A stretch of DNA of 8,938 nt from Pseudomonadota bacterium (lineage in GTDB: Bacteria > Desulfobacterota > Desulfobulbia > Desulfobulbales > JAGXFP01): NCBI GenBank assembly GCA_030673265.1, contig DAOVJK010000112.1, positions 1-8,938 on the forward strand. Reading direction: 5' to 3'. Every line of letters begins with the position of its first letter. The first letter of the stretch is position 1. The translations under genes were made by a program, and so were the position numbers. Below the pieces are notes generated by a model that did not search any database, was not told where the DNA came from, and was given only the letters and a program-made list of their open reading frames with translations. Below are positions 1 through 4,557 of this stretch, one piece after another.

Positions 1-99
1 GCCAGCATTTCCCCTTATTTTCTTCAGGTCTTTTCTCAGCCCCTTGTCACTTTCCAATCTTAATCTCACCCGCTGAACAACACGACAATGCTTAGTTAG
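1..99. repeat. Element III, left copy (99-bp exact direct repeat)
   Basis: Bases 1-99 are identical to 1758-1856. The match begins at the window edge, so this copy probably starts upstream; in the other copy the shared core motif lies 74 bp before the point where the match begins. The match ends at gcttagttag, after which the two copies diverge (tgcgcg here, catagaa there), which marks a right-hand element boundary. I see no ORF in it. Perfect identity suggests a recent duplication or a conserved mobile element. Confidence 0.9.
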
Positions 100-106
100 T
101 GCGCGC

Positions 107-236
107 GGGGTCGGACCAAGCCAAGTAGCTGATAATCCGTTTAATTAGCCAAAAAAACTGTCTGTTTTTAGCCTTAGAGGCACCTTTTCAGTATCAAAAA
201 GAGGCCTCTAAGGAAAACGTTAAAATATTTATTGCT
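107..236 (+). repeat. Element II, copy 1 (core motif plus hairpin)
   Basis: It begins with ggggtcggaccaag and continues to a long hairpin at about 164-218, whose arms are ccttagagg (172-180) and cctctaagg (205-213), with a further inner arm of cctttt pairing with aaaaagag and an outer gtttt/aaaac. It then ends in taaaatattta. The copy at 4382-4511 keeps the same offsets (65 bp from the core gggg to the left arm, 99 bp to the right arm) and aligns without gaps. No coding potential is seen. It looks like a MITE- or REP-like structured element; its mobilising enzyme is not in the window. Confidence 0.8.
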
Positions 237-250
237 ATTTCAACTTGTCA

Positions 251-269
251 TGACGGGGTCAGGCTTGCG
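251..269. repeat. tgacggggtcag motif, copy 1
   Basis: The 12-mer tgacggggtcag (251-262) is identical to 8812-8823 and is followed here by gcttgcg. A decayed version, cgggtcaggcttgac, lies at 3933-3948, and aaggggtcag occurs inside element III at about 1719-1728. Such ggggtcag-type dispersed motifs recall ends associated with Y1 (REP-associated tyrosine) transposases, but that is recollection and no such gene is present here. Confidence 0.6.
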
Positions 270-325
270 TTATTGCATTATTAATGAGTTCTTTCCGGTA
301 GCTGAAAAATCAACCAATACATTTA

Positions 326-550
326 ATGACTAAGTATATTGAAAAGAAGTGTCCCGAATGTGGACAACAGCTAAGAGTACCTGGCCATATTGGTGGTCTA
401 CTCATGGCTTGCCCTTCATGTGGCAACAAGTTTCATTCAGACTTTAAGCTGAGTTGTACAAGAAGAAGCAATCGCCTGGAGAAATTGAATACAATCTTCG
501 GGATGCCCTATAAATTAATGAGGCGGATTTGCCGATGCTTTTTCCCATAA
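326..550 (+). CDS. small zinc-ribbon protein (MJ0042/J-domain-like ribbon)
   Basis: This 74-aa protein has one clear zinc ribbon at residues 9-34: C9-P-E-C12, then a GQQLRVPGHIGG linker, then C29-P-S-C32-GNKF. This is the pattern of the small 'CPxCgxxLrvP...CPxCgxxF' ribbons found in MJ0042-type and J-domain-associated proteins. The basic tail (residues 46-71) has three more cysteines (C44, C69, C71) and no membrane segment. ATG 326 has no evident Shine-Dalgarno sequence; it is chosen because the ribbon starts eight residues later. The gene stands alone between element II and element I, on the same strand as the other cassettes. The role is unknown; nucleic-acid or protein binding is possible. 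The four conserved cysteines make a real gene likely, despite the poor translation signal. Confidence 0.6.
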   Translation: MTKYIEKKCPECGQQLRVPGHIGGLLMACPSCGNKFHSDFKLSCTRRSNRLEKLNTIFGMPYKLMRRICRCFFP

Positions 551-561
551 GAGCGAGGGGG

Positions 562-580
562 CAAGTCCGCTTTTGGCTTT
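562..580. repeat. caagtccgcttttg motif (part of element III)
   Basis: caagtccgcttttggcttt at 562-580 matches caagtccgcttttgaccttt at 1738-1757 with two substitutions. In the second place it sits inside element III, just before the 99-bp exact repeat. Here it follows the zinc-ribbon stop codon by 11 bp, so it may be a remnant of an element III copy at this gene's 3' end. The rest of 581-648 shows nothing I recognise. Confidence 0.5.
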
Positions 581-648
581 TAGCCTGTCCATCAGCGTCC
601 AATATTAACCCCTTTCAGCGCTGAAACATTACTCTGTTTTCTTTCGTG

Positions 649-762
649 GCTGGGGTCGGACCACGCTAACTAGCTGAAACTATAGAGAATCATAGTCAAA
701 AGCAGGCCTTTTTAGGGCCTATATTGACGTTTTTAAGGCCAAAAACGTCAATATAAAGTTGA
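649..762 (+). repeat. Element I, copy 1 (core motif plus perfect 15-bp hairpin)
   Basis: It starts with the core ggggtcggaccacgctaact (652-671). A perfect inverted repeat follows: tatattgacgttttt (720-734), loop aaggcc (735-740), aaaaacgtcaatata (741-755). A small extra hairpin, aggcc (704-708) with ggcct (716-720), precedes it, and the loop aaggcc could pair alternatively with ggcctt at about 705. The copy at 3952-4066 has the same 71-bp offset from element start to hairpin arm. No U-tract follows the hairpin, so it is not a standard terminator. Confidence 0.85.
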
Positions 763-876
763 AAAAAACAAAAAGGTGTCATCTTTGTTTGACTCTTGCT
801 CGGTACTTGTCTTTTTTTTTGCCCCCTTTCCCTCCCGCCGCATAACTCAACGTCATGGATAATTGTGCCAGGCGTA

Positions 877-905
877 TTGACAATAGATATACGCTGGCGT
901 ATATT
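877..905 (+). promoter_or_regulatory. promoter of the tacA-tacT-like pair
   Basis: A perfect -35 TTGACA (877-882) is separated by 17 bp from a -10 TATATT (900-905), giving a transcript start near 912 and a short leader to the ATG at 935. This is the strongest sigma-70-like promoter in the window. The stretch 763-876 before it holds a T-run (about 812-821) and no recognisable gene. Confidence 0.8.
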
Positions 906-915
906 AATTATATAC
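887..915. promoter_or_regulatory. likely TacA operator: three alternating ATATAC half-sites
   Basis: A perfect inverted repeat, ATATACGC-TG-GCGTATAT (887-904), fills the space between the -35 and -10 boxes and overlaps the -10. A second inverted pair, GTATAT (899-904) and ATATAC (910-915), shares the middle half-site. Three half-sites in alternating orientation suit cooperative binding by ribbon-helix-helix dimers, the fold expected of the DUF1778 antitoxin encoded just downstream, and so suggest autorepression. Protein binding is inferred; the repeats are seen directly. Confidence 0.7.
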
Positions 916-934
916 ACAAATAAGGAGGTCTCGT

Positions 935-1213
935 ATGCCACATGTTGCACCCAAAAACGCACCAATCAATATTCGTGCTCGTCGTCCACAGCGAGATTTG
1001 ATAGACAAGGCTGCGGCTGCAGTCAATAAAAACAGATCAGATTTCATGCTGGACGCTGCCTGCCTGGAAGCCGAAAATGTTTTGTTGGATAAACGGTTGT
1101 TTATTTTGGATGACAACCAGTTTGATGCATTTGAAGCGGCCATGCAAAAGCCGATTTCTGCCAGTGCGGCAATACAAAAGCTTTTAGCTTCTGAGACCCC
1201 ATGGGAAAAGTGA
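935..1213 (+). CDS. DUF1778 ribbon-helix-helix antitoxin (TacA-like)
   Basis: This 92-aa protein has the plan of the TacA/DUF1778 family. An N-terminal ribbon-helix-helix has its strand at about INIRAR (11-16) and helices through NRSDFMLDAA (33-42). A C-terminal tail follows, FILDDNQFDAFEAAM (56-70) ending in LLASETPW (83-90), the segment that wraps and neutralises the GNAT toxin in this family. The start is well fixed: AAGGAGG at 922-928 sits 6 bp before ATG 935. The stop overlaps the toxin start by 13 bp, so translation is probably coupled. It probably represses its own promoter through the 887-915 palindromes. Family assignment is confident; toxin binding and repression are inferred from the family and layout. 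Confidence 0.9.
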   Translation: MPHVAPKNAPINIRARRPQRDLIDKAAAAVNKNRSDFMLDAACLEAENVLLDKRLFILDDNQFDAFEAAMQKPISASAAIQKLLASETPWEK

Positions 1214-1701
1214 CAGCTCCTGAGCCTTTGACCGCACAGCATGACCGCACCAGTTTTGATTGTGGGGCTCCCTCTCTAAATGATTGGCTGCAGAAGCGAG
1301 CTTTGAAAAATGCGGCATCGGGTGCCTCCCAGTCATTTGTGGTTTGCGAGAACCAGGAAGTTATTGGTTATTATGCTTTAGCAACCGGCAGTGTTGCACG
1401 ACAGGAAGCGCCTGGCAACGTTCGCCGGAGTATGCCGGATCCTATCCCCGTTATTGTTTTAGGACGCCTTGCCGTTGACCTTAAATGGCAAGGATCTGGT
1501 ATCGGTCCTGGATTGTTGAAAGATGCTGTCATTCGTGCTGTATCAGTAGCCCAGCAAGTCGGGGTTAGGGCTCTGTTAGTGCATGCTCTTGATGAGAAAG
1601 CAAAAGGATTTTATACTCTCCATGGGTTTATTGAATCACCGATGGATTCTATGACGTTGATGTTGAGTCTGAAGGTCGTCACTGGGGTCGGACCACGCTA
1701 A
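1201..1701 (+). CDS. GNAT acetyltransferase toxin (TacT-like)
   Basis: This 166-aa GNAT-fold protein of the TacT type acetylates the amino group of charged tRNAs, using acetyl-CoA, to block translation (family knowledge). Visible marks are FDCGAPSLNDWL (19-30), VIGYYALATG (54-63), the strand PIPVIVLGRLAVD (81-93), acetyl-CoA motif A QGSGIGPGLL (97-106), and AKGFYTLHGF (134-143), where Y138 fits the family's catalytic tyrosine. ATG 1201 overlaps the antitoxin gene by 13 bp and has no strong ribosome site of its own, as expected for coupling. Oddity: from base 1681 the gene runs into element III, so the last six residues (TGVGPR) and the TAA stop (1699-1701) come from the repeat core. All catalytic motifs precede this point, so the protein looks intact. 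Confidence 0.9.
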   Translation: MGKVTAPEPLTAQHDRTSFDCGAPSLNDWLQKRALKNAASGASQSFVVCENQEVIGYYALATGSVARQEAPGNVRRSMPDPIPVIVLGRLAVDLKWQGSGIGPGLLKDAVIRAVSVAQQVGVRALLVHALDEKAKGFYTLHGFIESPMDSMTLMLSLKVVTGVGPR

Positions 1702-1857
1702 CTATTCAAAAGCCGGAAAAGGGGTCAGAAAAGGGCTCAAGTCCGCTTTTGACCTTTGCCAGCATTTCCCCTTATTTTCTTCAGGTCTTTTCTCAGCCCC
1801 TTGTCACTTTCCAATCTTAATCTCACCCGCTGAACAACACGACAATGCTTAGTTAGC
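1681..1857 (+). repeat. Element III, full copy
   Basis: It begins with the core ggggtcggaccacgctaact (1684-1703). The stretch from 1682 to 1711 is identical to 3953-3982. The body contains a ggggtcag motif (1721-1728), caagtccgcttttg (1738-1751) and the 99 bp (1758-1856) identical to the window start. GCTAACT (1697-1703) and AGTTAGC (1851-1857) form perfect 7-bp inverted ends about 160 bp apart. Inner ggggtcagaaaag (1721-1733) can pair imperfectly with cttttctcagcccc (about 1787-1800). No ORF is seen. The first 21 bases are also the 3' end of the toxin gene. Confidence 0.85.
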
Positions 1858-1916
1858 ATAGAATTTTGTAGTAAGGTTACTAAGCTGAGCTTTTTTTTGG
1901 ATGCCGTGTTCTTAAG

Positions 1917-1953
1917 AACATTGCTATGTTGAATTTTTCAACATAGCAATGTT
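1917..1953. repeat. perfect 17-bp inverted repeat, 3-nt loop
   Basis: Arm 1917-1933 (aacattgctatgttgaa) is the exact reverse complement of 1937-1953, around the loop ttt. It would form a very stable stem in RNA or extruded DNA. No T-run follows on either strand, so it is not a classic intrinsic terminator, although it may still end or insulate TacAT transcription. It lies 60 bp after element III and about 200 bp before the hipBA promoter. I recognise nothing in the AT-rich stretch 1954-2147. Confidence 0.8.
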
Positions 1954-2147
1954 GGTGCAACTTGATATCAGCATGGTAATTTGTTCGCAGTAATTCCCTA
2001 AAGAAACGGCTCATGGGCACGCCCCATATATCTATTGGTAATTCAGGGCATCCTATTCTTAATTAACCAATGACTCATTAATAGCTAAAGCCACTAATAT
2101 CGTAAAATTTAATCAGATATATTTTACCTCTGCTTTAAGCTTCCCCG

Positions 2148-2165
2148 AAAACAACATGTTGTTTT
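2148..2165. promoter_or_regulatory. 18-bp perfect palindrome upstream of hipBA
   Basis: aaaacaacatgttgtttt is a perfect 18-bp palindrome covering the -35 zone of the hipBA promoter and abutting the first TATAG-N8-CTATA site. It could be a binding site for a second regulator or DNA-bending protein. No function is established, and A/T-rich palindromes also arise by chance. Confidence 0.45.
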
Positions 2166-2210
2166 TATAGCTAAAGAGCTATAATGTCTAAATATAGCGT
2201 ATTAACTATA
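2166..2210. promoter_or_regulatory. twin HipB operators and hipBA promoter
   Basis: Two sites have exactly the form TATAG-N8-CTATA: 2166-2183 and 2193-2210, starting 27 bp apart. E. coli HipB binds TATCC-N8-GGATA, so the spacing is conserved and only the inner half-site letters differ. A perfect -10, TATAAT, lies at 2180-2185 and overlaps the right half of the first site; a transcript would start near 2192, at the edge of the second site. The -35 is poor (TGTTGT at 2157-2162, 17-bp spacing). Autorepression by HipB is inferred from position and family. Confidence 0.75.
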
Positions 2211-2242
2211 TCTTTTATTAAACTTTCCTTAAGGAGATGAGC

Positions 2243-2497
2243 ATGAGGAGGACGAGGGCAATATCACCCGTGAGCCTTGGGCGCATTTTACGAGACACAC
2301 GTAAAATGAAGGGCCTCAGCCAGACTGCGGCGGGAAAGTCGGTGGGAATTGACCAGCCAACTCTTTCAAAAATTGAGAGAGGCGCATCCAATGCTCGGAT
2401 AGACACCCTGTTCCGCCTTTTGGCCGCCTTAGACATGGACTTGACCGTCAGAGATCGCCCAAAAATGTCTGGCCGAAAAGACGGAGACAACTGGTAA
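2243..2497 (+). CDS. hipB: HipB-like Xre-family antitoxin
   Basis: This 84-aa protein consists mostly of one Cro/C1-type helix-turn-helix domain (about residues 12-69): LGRILRDTRKMKGLSQ, then the recognition region GKSVGIDQPTLSKIERG (31-47), then ARIDTLFRLLAALDMDLTV (51-69). ATG 2243 is preferred over the in-frame ATG 2237 because AAGGAG at 2231-2236 directly abuts 2237 but lies at the ideal 6 bp from 2243. The hipA ATG follows the TAA with no gap, so the two genes are translationally linked. In the HipBA family the antitoxin sequesters the kinase and represses the operon; the twin palindromes upstream fit this role. The short tail after residue 70 ends in a tryptophan (W84), as C-terminal antitoxin tails often do. 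Confidence 0.92.
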   Translation: MRRTRAISPVSLGRILRDTRKMKGLSQTAAGKSVGIDQPTLSKIERGASNARIDTLFRLLAALDMDLTVRDRPKMSGRKDGDNW

Positions 2498-3817
2498 ATG
2501 GGCCGTAAACGTAAAAGAGCAGATTTGTCCGTCTTTATGAACGGGAAGAAAGTGGGTCTTCTCTCACGTACGCCTAGTGGAAAGCTCGAATTCGGCTACG
2601 ATACAGGTTGGCTTGAAAACAGTGTCGGGCGCCCCCTGTCACTCTCGATGCCCCTAGTGAGACAAAAGTACACAGGCGATATCGTTGAAAACTTTTTTGA
2701 CAACCTGCTGCCTGACAGCCAACCGATCAGAAACCGTATTCAAAAAAAGTTCGGAGCGGCTTCAAGCAGAGAGTTTGATCTGTTGTGGCATGTTGGCCGG
2801 GATTGCGTTGGGGCACTACAACTTTCCCCTGAAGATGTGGCGGTTGATGTCGGCAAGATTGTCTCCGAGCCACTGAACGATTCTGATATTGCTGAAATAC
2901 TTAAAAACTACCGAACGATGCCTTTGGGGATGCAGGAAGACAGTGAATTCCGGATTTCAATGGCTGGGGTCCAGGAAAAAACAGCCCTTCTTAATCTGGC
3001 AGGACAATGGCATCGCCCCTTGGGGGCAACTCCTACCAGCCATATCTTCAAGCTCCCAATTGACCATATTGAGCACTACGGTATAGACTTGAGCGATAGT
3101 GTTGAAAACGAATGGCTTTGTCAGATCATTCTCAAGGCCTATGGTCTTCCTGTTGCCCCTACGAAAATACTATCATTCAAGGGGGCAAAAGTCCTGGTTG
3201 TGGAGCGATTTGATCGACGTTGGTCAGAAGATCGATCTTGGTTGATACGCCTTCCGCAGGAGGATATGTGCCAGGCTCTTAACGTTCCATCAGCACTCAA
3301 GTACGAGTCAGACGGCGGACCGGGTATCGTGCAAATTATGGAATTGCTCCTTGGTTCAAGCAACAGTCTTGAAGATCGGAAAACATTTATGACCCAGGTC
3401 TTCCTGTTTTGGGTCCTGGGCGCAATTGACGGTCACGCCAAGAACTTCAGTATATTTCTCGAATCAGACGACGCATTCCAATTAACTCCCGCATATGACG
3501 TTATCTCTGCCTACCCTATCGTAGCCAAAGGGGACTTGCACCAGAAACGGCTCAGTATGGCGATGTCACTGCGGGGCAAGAACCGCCACTATCGATGGGA
3601 CCATATGTTGTACCGCCATTGGTTGGCAACAGCAAAAAGATGTAACTTCCCCGAAGCTGAAATGATTGAGATTATCGCGAGAGTTATTGAGGGAATGGAT
3701 CAGGTAATCAAACGGGTTGAATCCAACTTACCTAAGGGATTCCCCGACGATGTCGCCAGGCCGATTCTGGACGGTATGCGCGACGCTGGAGTTCGCATAA
3801 AACGACAAATAGCGTGA
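2498..3817 (+). CDS. hipA: HipA-like serine/threonine kinase toxin
   Basis: At 439 aa this is close to E. coli HipA (440 aa). HipA phosphorylates glutamyl-tRNA synthetase to cause growth arrest and persistence; the target here is not known. The N-terminal HipA-coupling domain is at about 9-110 (SVFMNGKKVGLLSR; ENFFDNLLPDSQPIRNRI). The kinase core follows: FRISMAGVQEKTALL (151-165), whose S154 matches the autophosphorylated serine S150 of E. coli; the ATP-binding lysine K186 in HIFKLP; the catalytic loop AIDGHAKN (309-316) with D311 and N316; and the metal-binding D334 in PAYDVISAYP. All key residues are present, so the kinase looks active. Translation starts directly after the hipB stop. A decayed repeat core begins 9 bp after the stop codon. 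Confidence 0.94.
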   Translation: MGRKRKRADLSVFMNGKKVGLLSRTPSGKLEFGYDTGWLENSVGRPLSLSMPLVRQKYTGDIVENFFDNLLPDSQPIRNRIQKKFGAASSREFDLLWHVGRDCVGALQLSPEDVAVDVGKIVSEPLNDSDIAEILKNYRTMPLGMQEDSEFRISMAGVQEKTALLNLAGQWHRPLGATPTSHIFKLPIDHIEHYGIDLSDSVENEWLCQIILKAYGLPVAPTKILSFKGAKVLVVERFDRRWSEDRSWLIRLPQEDMCQALNVPSALKYESDGGPGIVQIMELLLGSSNSLEDRKTFMTQVFLFWVLGAIDGHAKNFSIFLESDDAFQLTPAYDVISAYPIVAKGDLHQKRLSMAMSLRGKNRHYRWDHMLYRHWLATAKRCNFPEAEMIEIIARVIEGMDQVIKRVESNLPKGFPDDVARPILDGMRDAGVRIKRQIA

Positions 3818-3826
3818 TCGTGGATC

Positions 3827-3846
3827 GGGGCGGGCCATGCTAACTA
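3827..3846 (+). repeat. decayed core motif after hipA
   Basis: ggggcgggccatgctaacta differs from the core ggggtcggaccacgctaacta by one deletion and two substitutions. The following catgaaac resembles the gctgaaac that follows the core at 649-680. It appears to be an older, truncated element that closes the hipBA unit. From 3847 to 3932 I see only AT-rich sequence with a weak tgttta/taaac inverted repeat. Confidence 0.65.
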
Positions 3847-3932
3847 CATGAAACACTTAGAATAACTTGCTCTCAGTAAATGAACGATTTGTTTATTTAT
3901 TAAACGAATAGCTAGACAACCTCTAATCTAAG

Positions 3933-3948
3933 GCGGGTCAGGCTTGAC
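3933..3948. repeat. cgggtcaggcttgac motif
   Basis: This resembles ggggtcaggcttgcg at 255-269, with a mutated first base and end. It lies immediately before the second copy of element I, so two repeat families are stacked here. Confidence 0.5.
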
Positions 3949-3951
3949 TCG

Positions 3952-4066
3952 GCTGGGGTCGGACCACGCTAACTATTCAAAATCATTAGAAATCATTGCC
4001 TAGAGCAGGCCTTTTCAGGGCCTATATTGATGTTTTTAAGGCCAAAAACGCAAATATAGAGTTATC
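3952..4066 (+). repeat. Element I, copy 2
   Basis: The core ggggtcggaccacgctaact (3955-3974) is followed at the same offset as in copy 1 by the hairpin arms tatattgatgttttt (4023-4037) and aaaaacgcaaatata (4044-4058), around the same aaggcc loop. The hairpin region differs from copy 1 at only about four positions over 54 bp; the 48 bp between core and hairpin are less alike. The arms here are no longer perfectly complementary, so this copy has drifted. TAACT (3970-3974) and AGTTA (4060-4064) bracket the element. Confidence 0.85.
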
Positions 4067-4118
4067 TATAACGCATGGCTAGAGCACGTCGACATTATAT
4101 ATAACTGGAGGGAAGCTG

Positions 4119-4295
4119 ATGTCAGAGAAACAGGTATGCCCCGAATGCAATGGAAAGAAGATTATCCCCGGATCATGTGTCTGCGATATGGAGTGGCGCG
4201 GCACCCAGACCGATGAAGGGATGGAAGATTGCCAGTGTGAACCAGATGTAGGTTGTTCCCGATGCGGTGGAACAGGGGAGATAGAAGAGCAGTAA
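4119..4295 (+). CDS. eight-cysteine miniprotein, DnaJ-zinc-finger-like
   Basis: This 58-aa protein has eight cysteines in paired motifs: C7-P-E-C10-NGKK, C20-V-C22, C38-Q-C40 and C46-S-R-C49-GGTGE. The first and last pairs have the CxxCxGxx form of DnaJ central zinc fingers, so two bound zinc ions are plausible. The protein is acidic, with no membrane or signal segment. The start is well supported: GGAGG at 4107-4111 lies 7 bp before ATG 4119. It stands alone between element I copy 2 and element II copy 2, on the same strand as the other cassettes. I do not recognise a named family. A scaffold or protein-binding role is possible, but the function is unknown. Confidence 0.7.
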   Translation: MSEKQVCPECNGKKIIPGSCVCDMEWRGTQTDEGMEDCQCEPDVGCSRCGGTGEIEEQ

Positions 4296-4332
4296 ACAGT
4301 TGGCAGTAAGCAGTGAACAGTTTTCAGTAACT
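4294..4332. repeat. degenerate short repeats of cagt(a/g)a(a/g)cagt
   Basis: Just after the miniprotein stop, the sequence runs aacagttggcagtaagcag then tgaacagttttcagtaac, four or five imperfect cagt-spaced units. Similar 'cagtgaacagt' runs are common intergenic low-complexity repeats in many bacteria. No function is assigned. Confidence 0.5.
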
Positions 4333-4381
4333 TCTTTGACTGCTCAGTGCCGAGAAGATGAGCTGGTGGGGTCGATGCGCT

Positions 4382-4511
4382 GGGGTCGGACCAAGCTAAG
4401 ATACTGTAGGTCCGTATAAATAACGAAATTTCCGGCTGTTTTTATACCTTAGAGCCTCCTTTTTGGCGTCAAAAAGAGTACTCTAAGGCAGACTTCAAAA
4501 TATTTACTGAC
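4382..4511 (+). repeat. Element II, copy 2
   Basis: The core ggggtcggaccaagctaag (4382-4400) is followed by a hairpin with arms ccttagag (4447-4454) and ctctaagg (4481-4488), plus inner cctttt/aaaaag pairing, then tcaaaatattta. Offsets match copy 1 at 107-236 exactly. The inner stem differs between copies while the outer arms are conserved. A ggggtcgatgcg fragment just upstream (about 4369-4380) looks like a second, broken core. The element ends about 46 bp before the catabolic operon. Confidence 0.8.
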
Positions 4512-4530
4512 TAAATTATTTATTGATAAT
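4503..4530 (+). promoter_or_regulatory. possible promoter of the catabolic operon
   Basis: TTTACT (4503-4508) and GATAAT (4525-4530), 16 bp apart, are the best -35/-10 pair before the first operon gene. The -35 box lies inside the tail of element II, so the repeat may contribute the promoter. The match is modest and the region is AT-rich, so this is tentative. The leader to ATG 4558 would be only about 20 nt and has no Shine-Dalgarno sequence. Confidence 0.35.
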
Positions 4531-4557
4531 CTTTAACTTTTTTTAGCCTAAACATAT

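Noticed and set aside
812..821. T-run as an intrinsic terminator
   Set aside because: No stable stem lies directly before it; the element I hairpin ends about 57 bp upstream.
696..965. Minus-strand 89-aa ORF
   Set aside because: It runs through element I and the TacAT promoter and operator, has no recognisable domain, and is explained by low stop density in repeat sequence.
904..1242. Minus-strand 112-aa ORF opposite the antitoxin
   Set aside because: It is a mirror reading of the DUF1778 gene and its promoter, with no family resemblance and no ribosome site.
2237..2242. hipB start at ATG 2237
   Set aside because: The AAGGAG directly abuts this ATG, leaving no spacing. ATG 2243 has ideal 6-bp spacing.
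1..4511. Integron cassette array with attC sites
   Set aside because: Layout is suggestive, but no intI is seen. The core gctaact/agttagc ends fit RYYYAAC/GTTRRRY poorly, and only element III has convincing inverted ends. Kept as an open hypothesis, not a feature.
107..4511. CRISPR array from the recurring core motif
   Set aside because: The copies are hundreds to thousands of bases apart, with genes between them; there are no regular short spacers and no cas genes.
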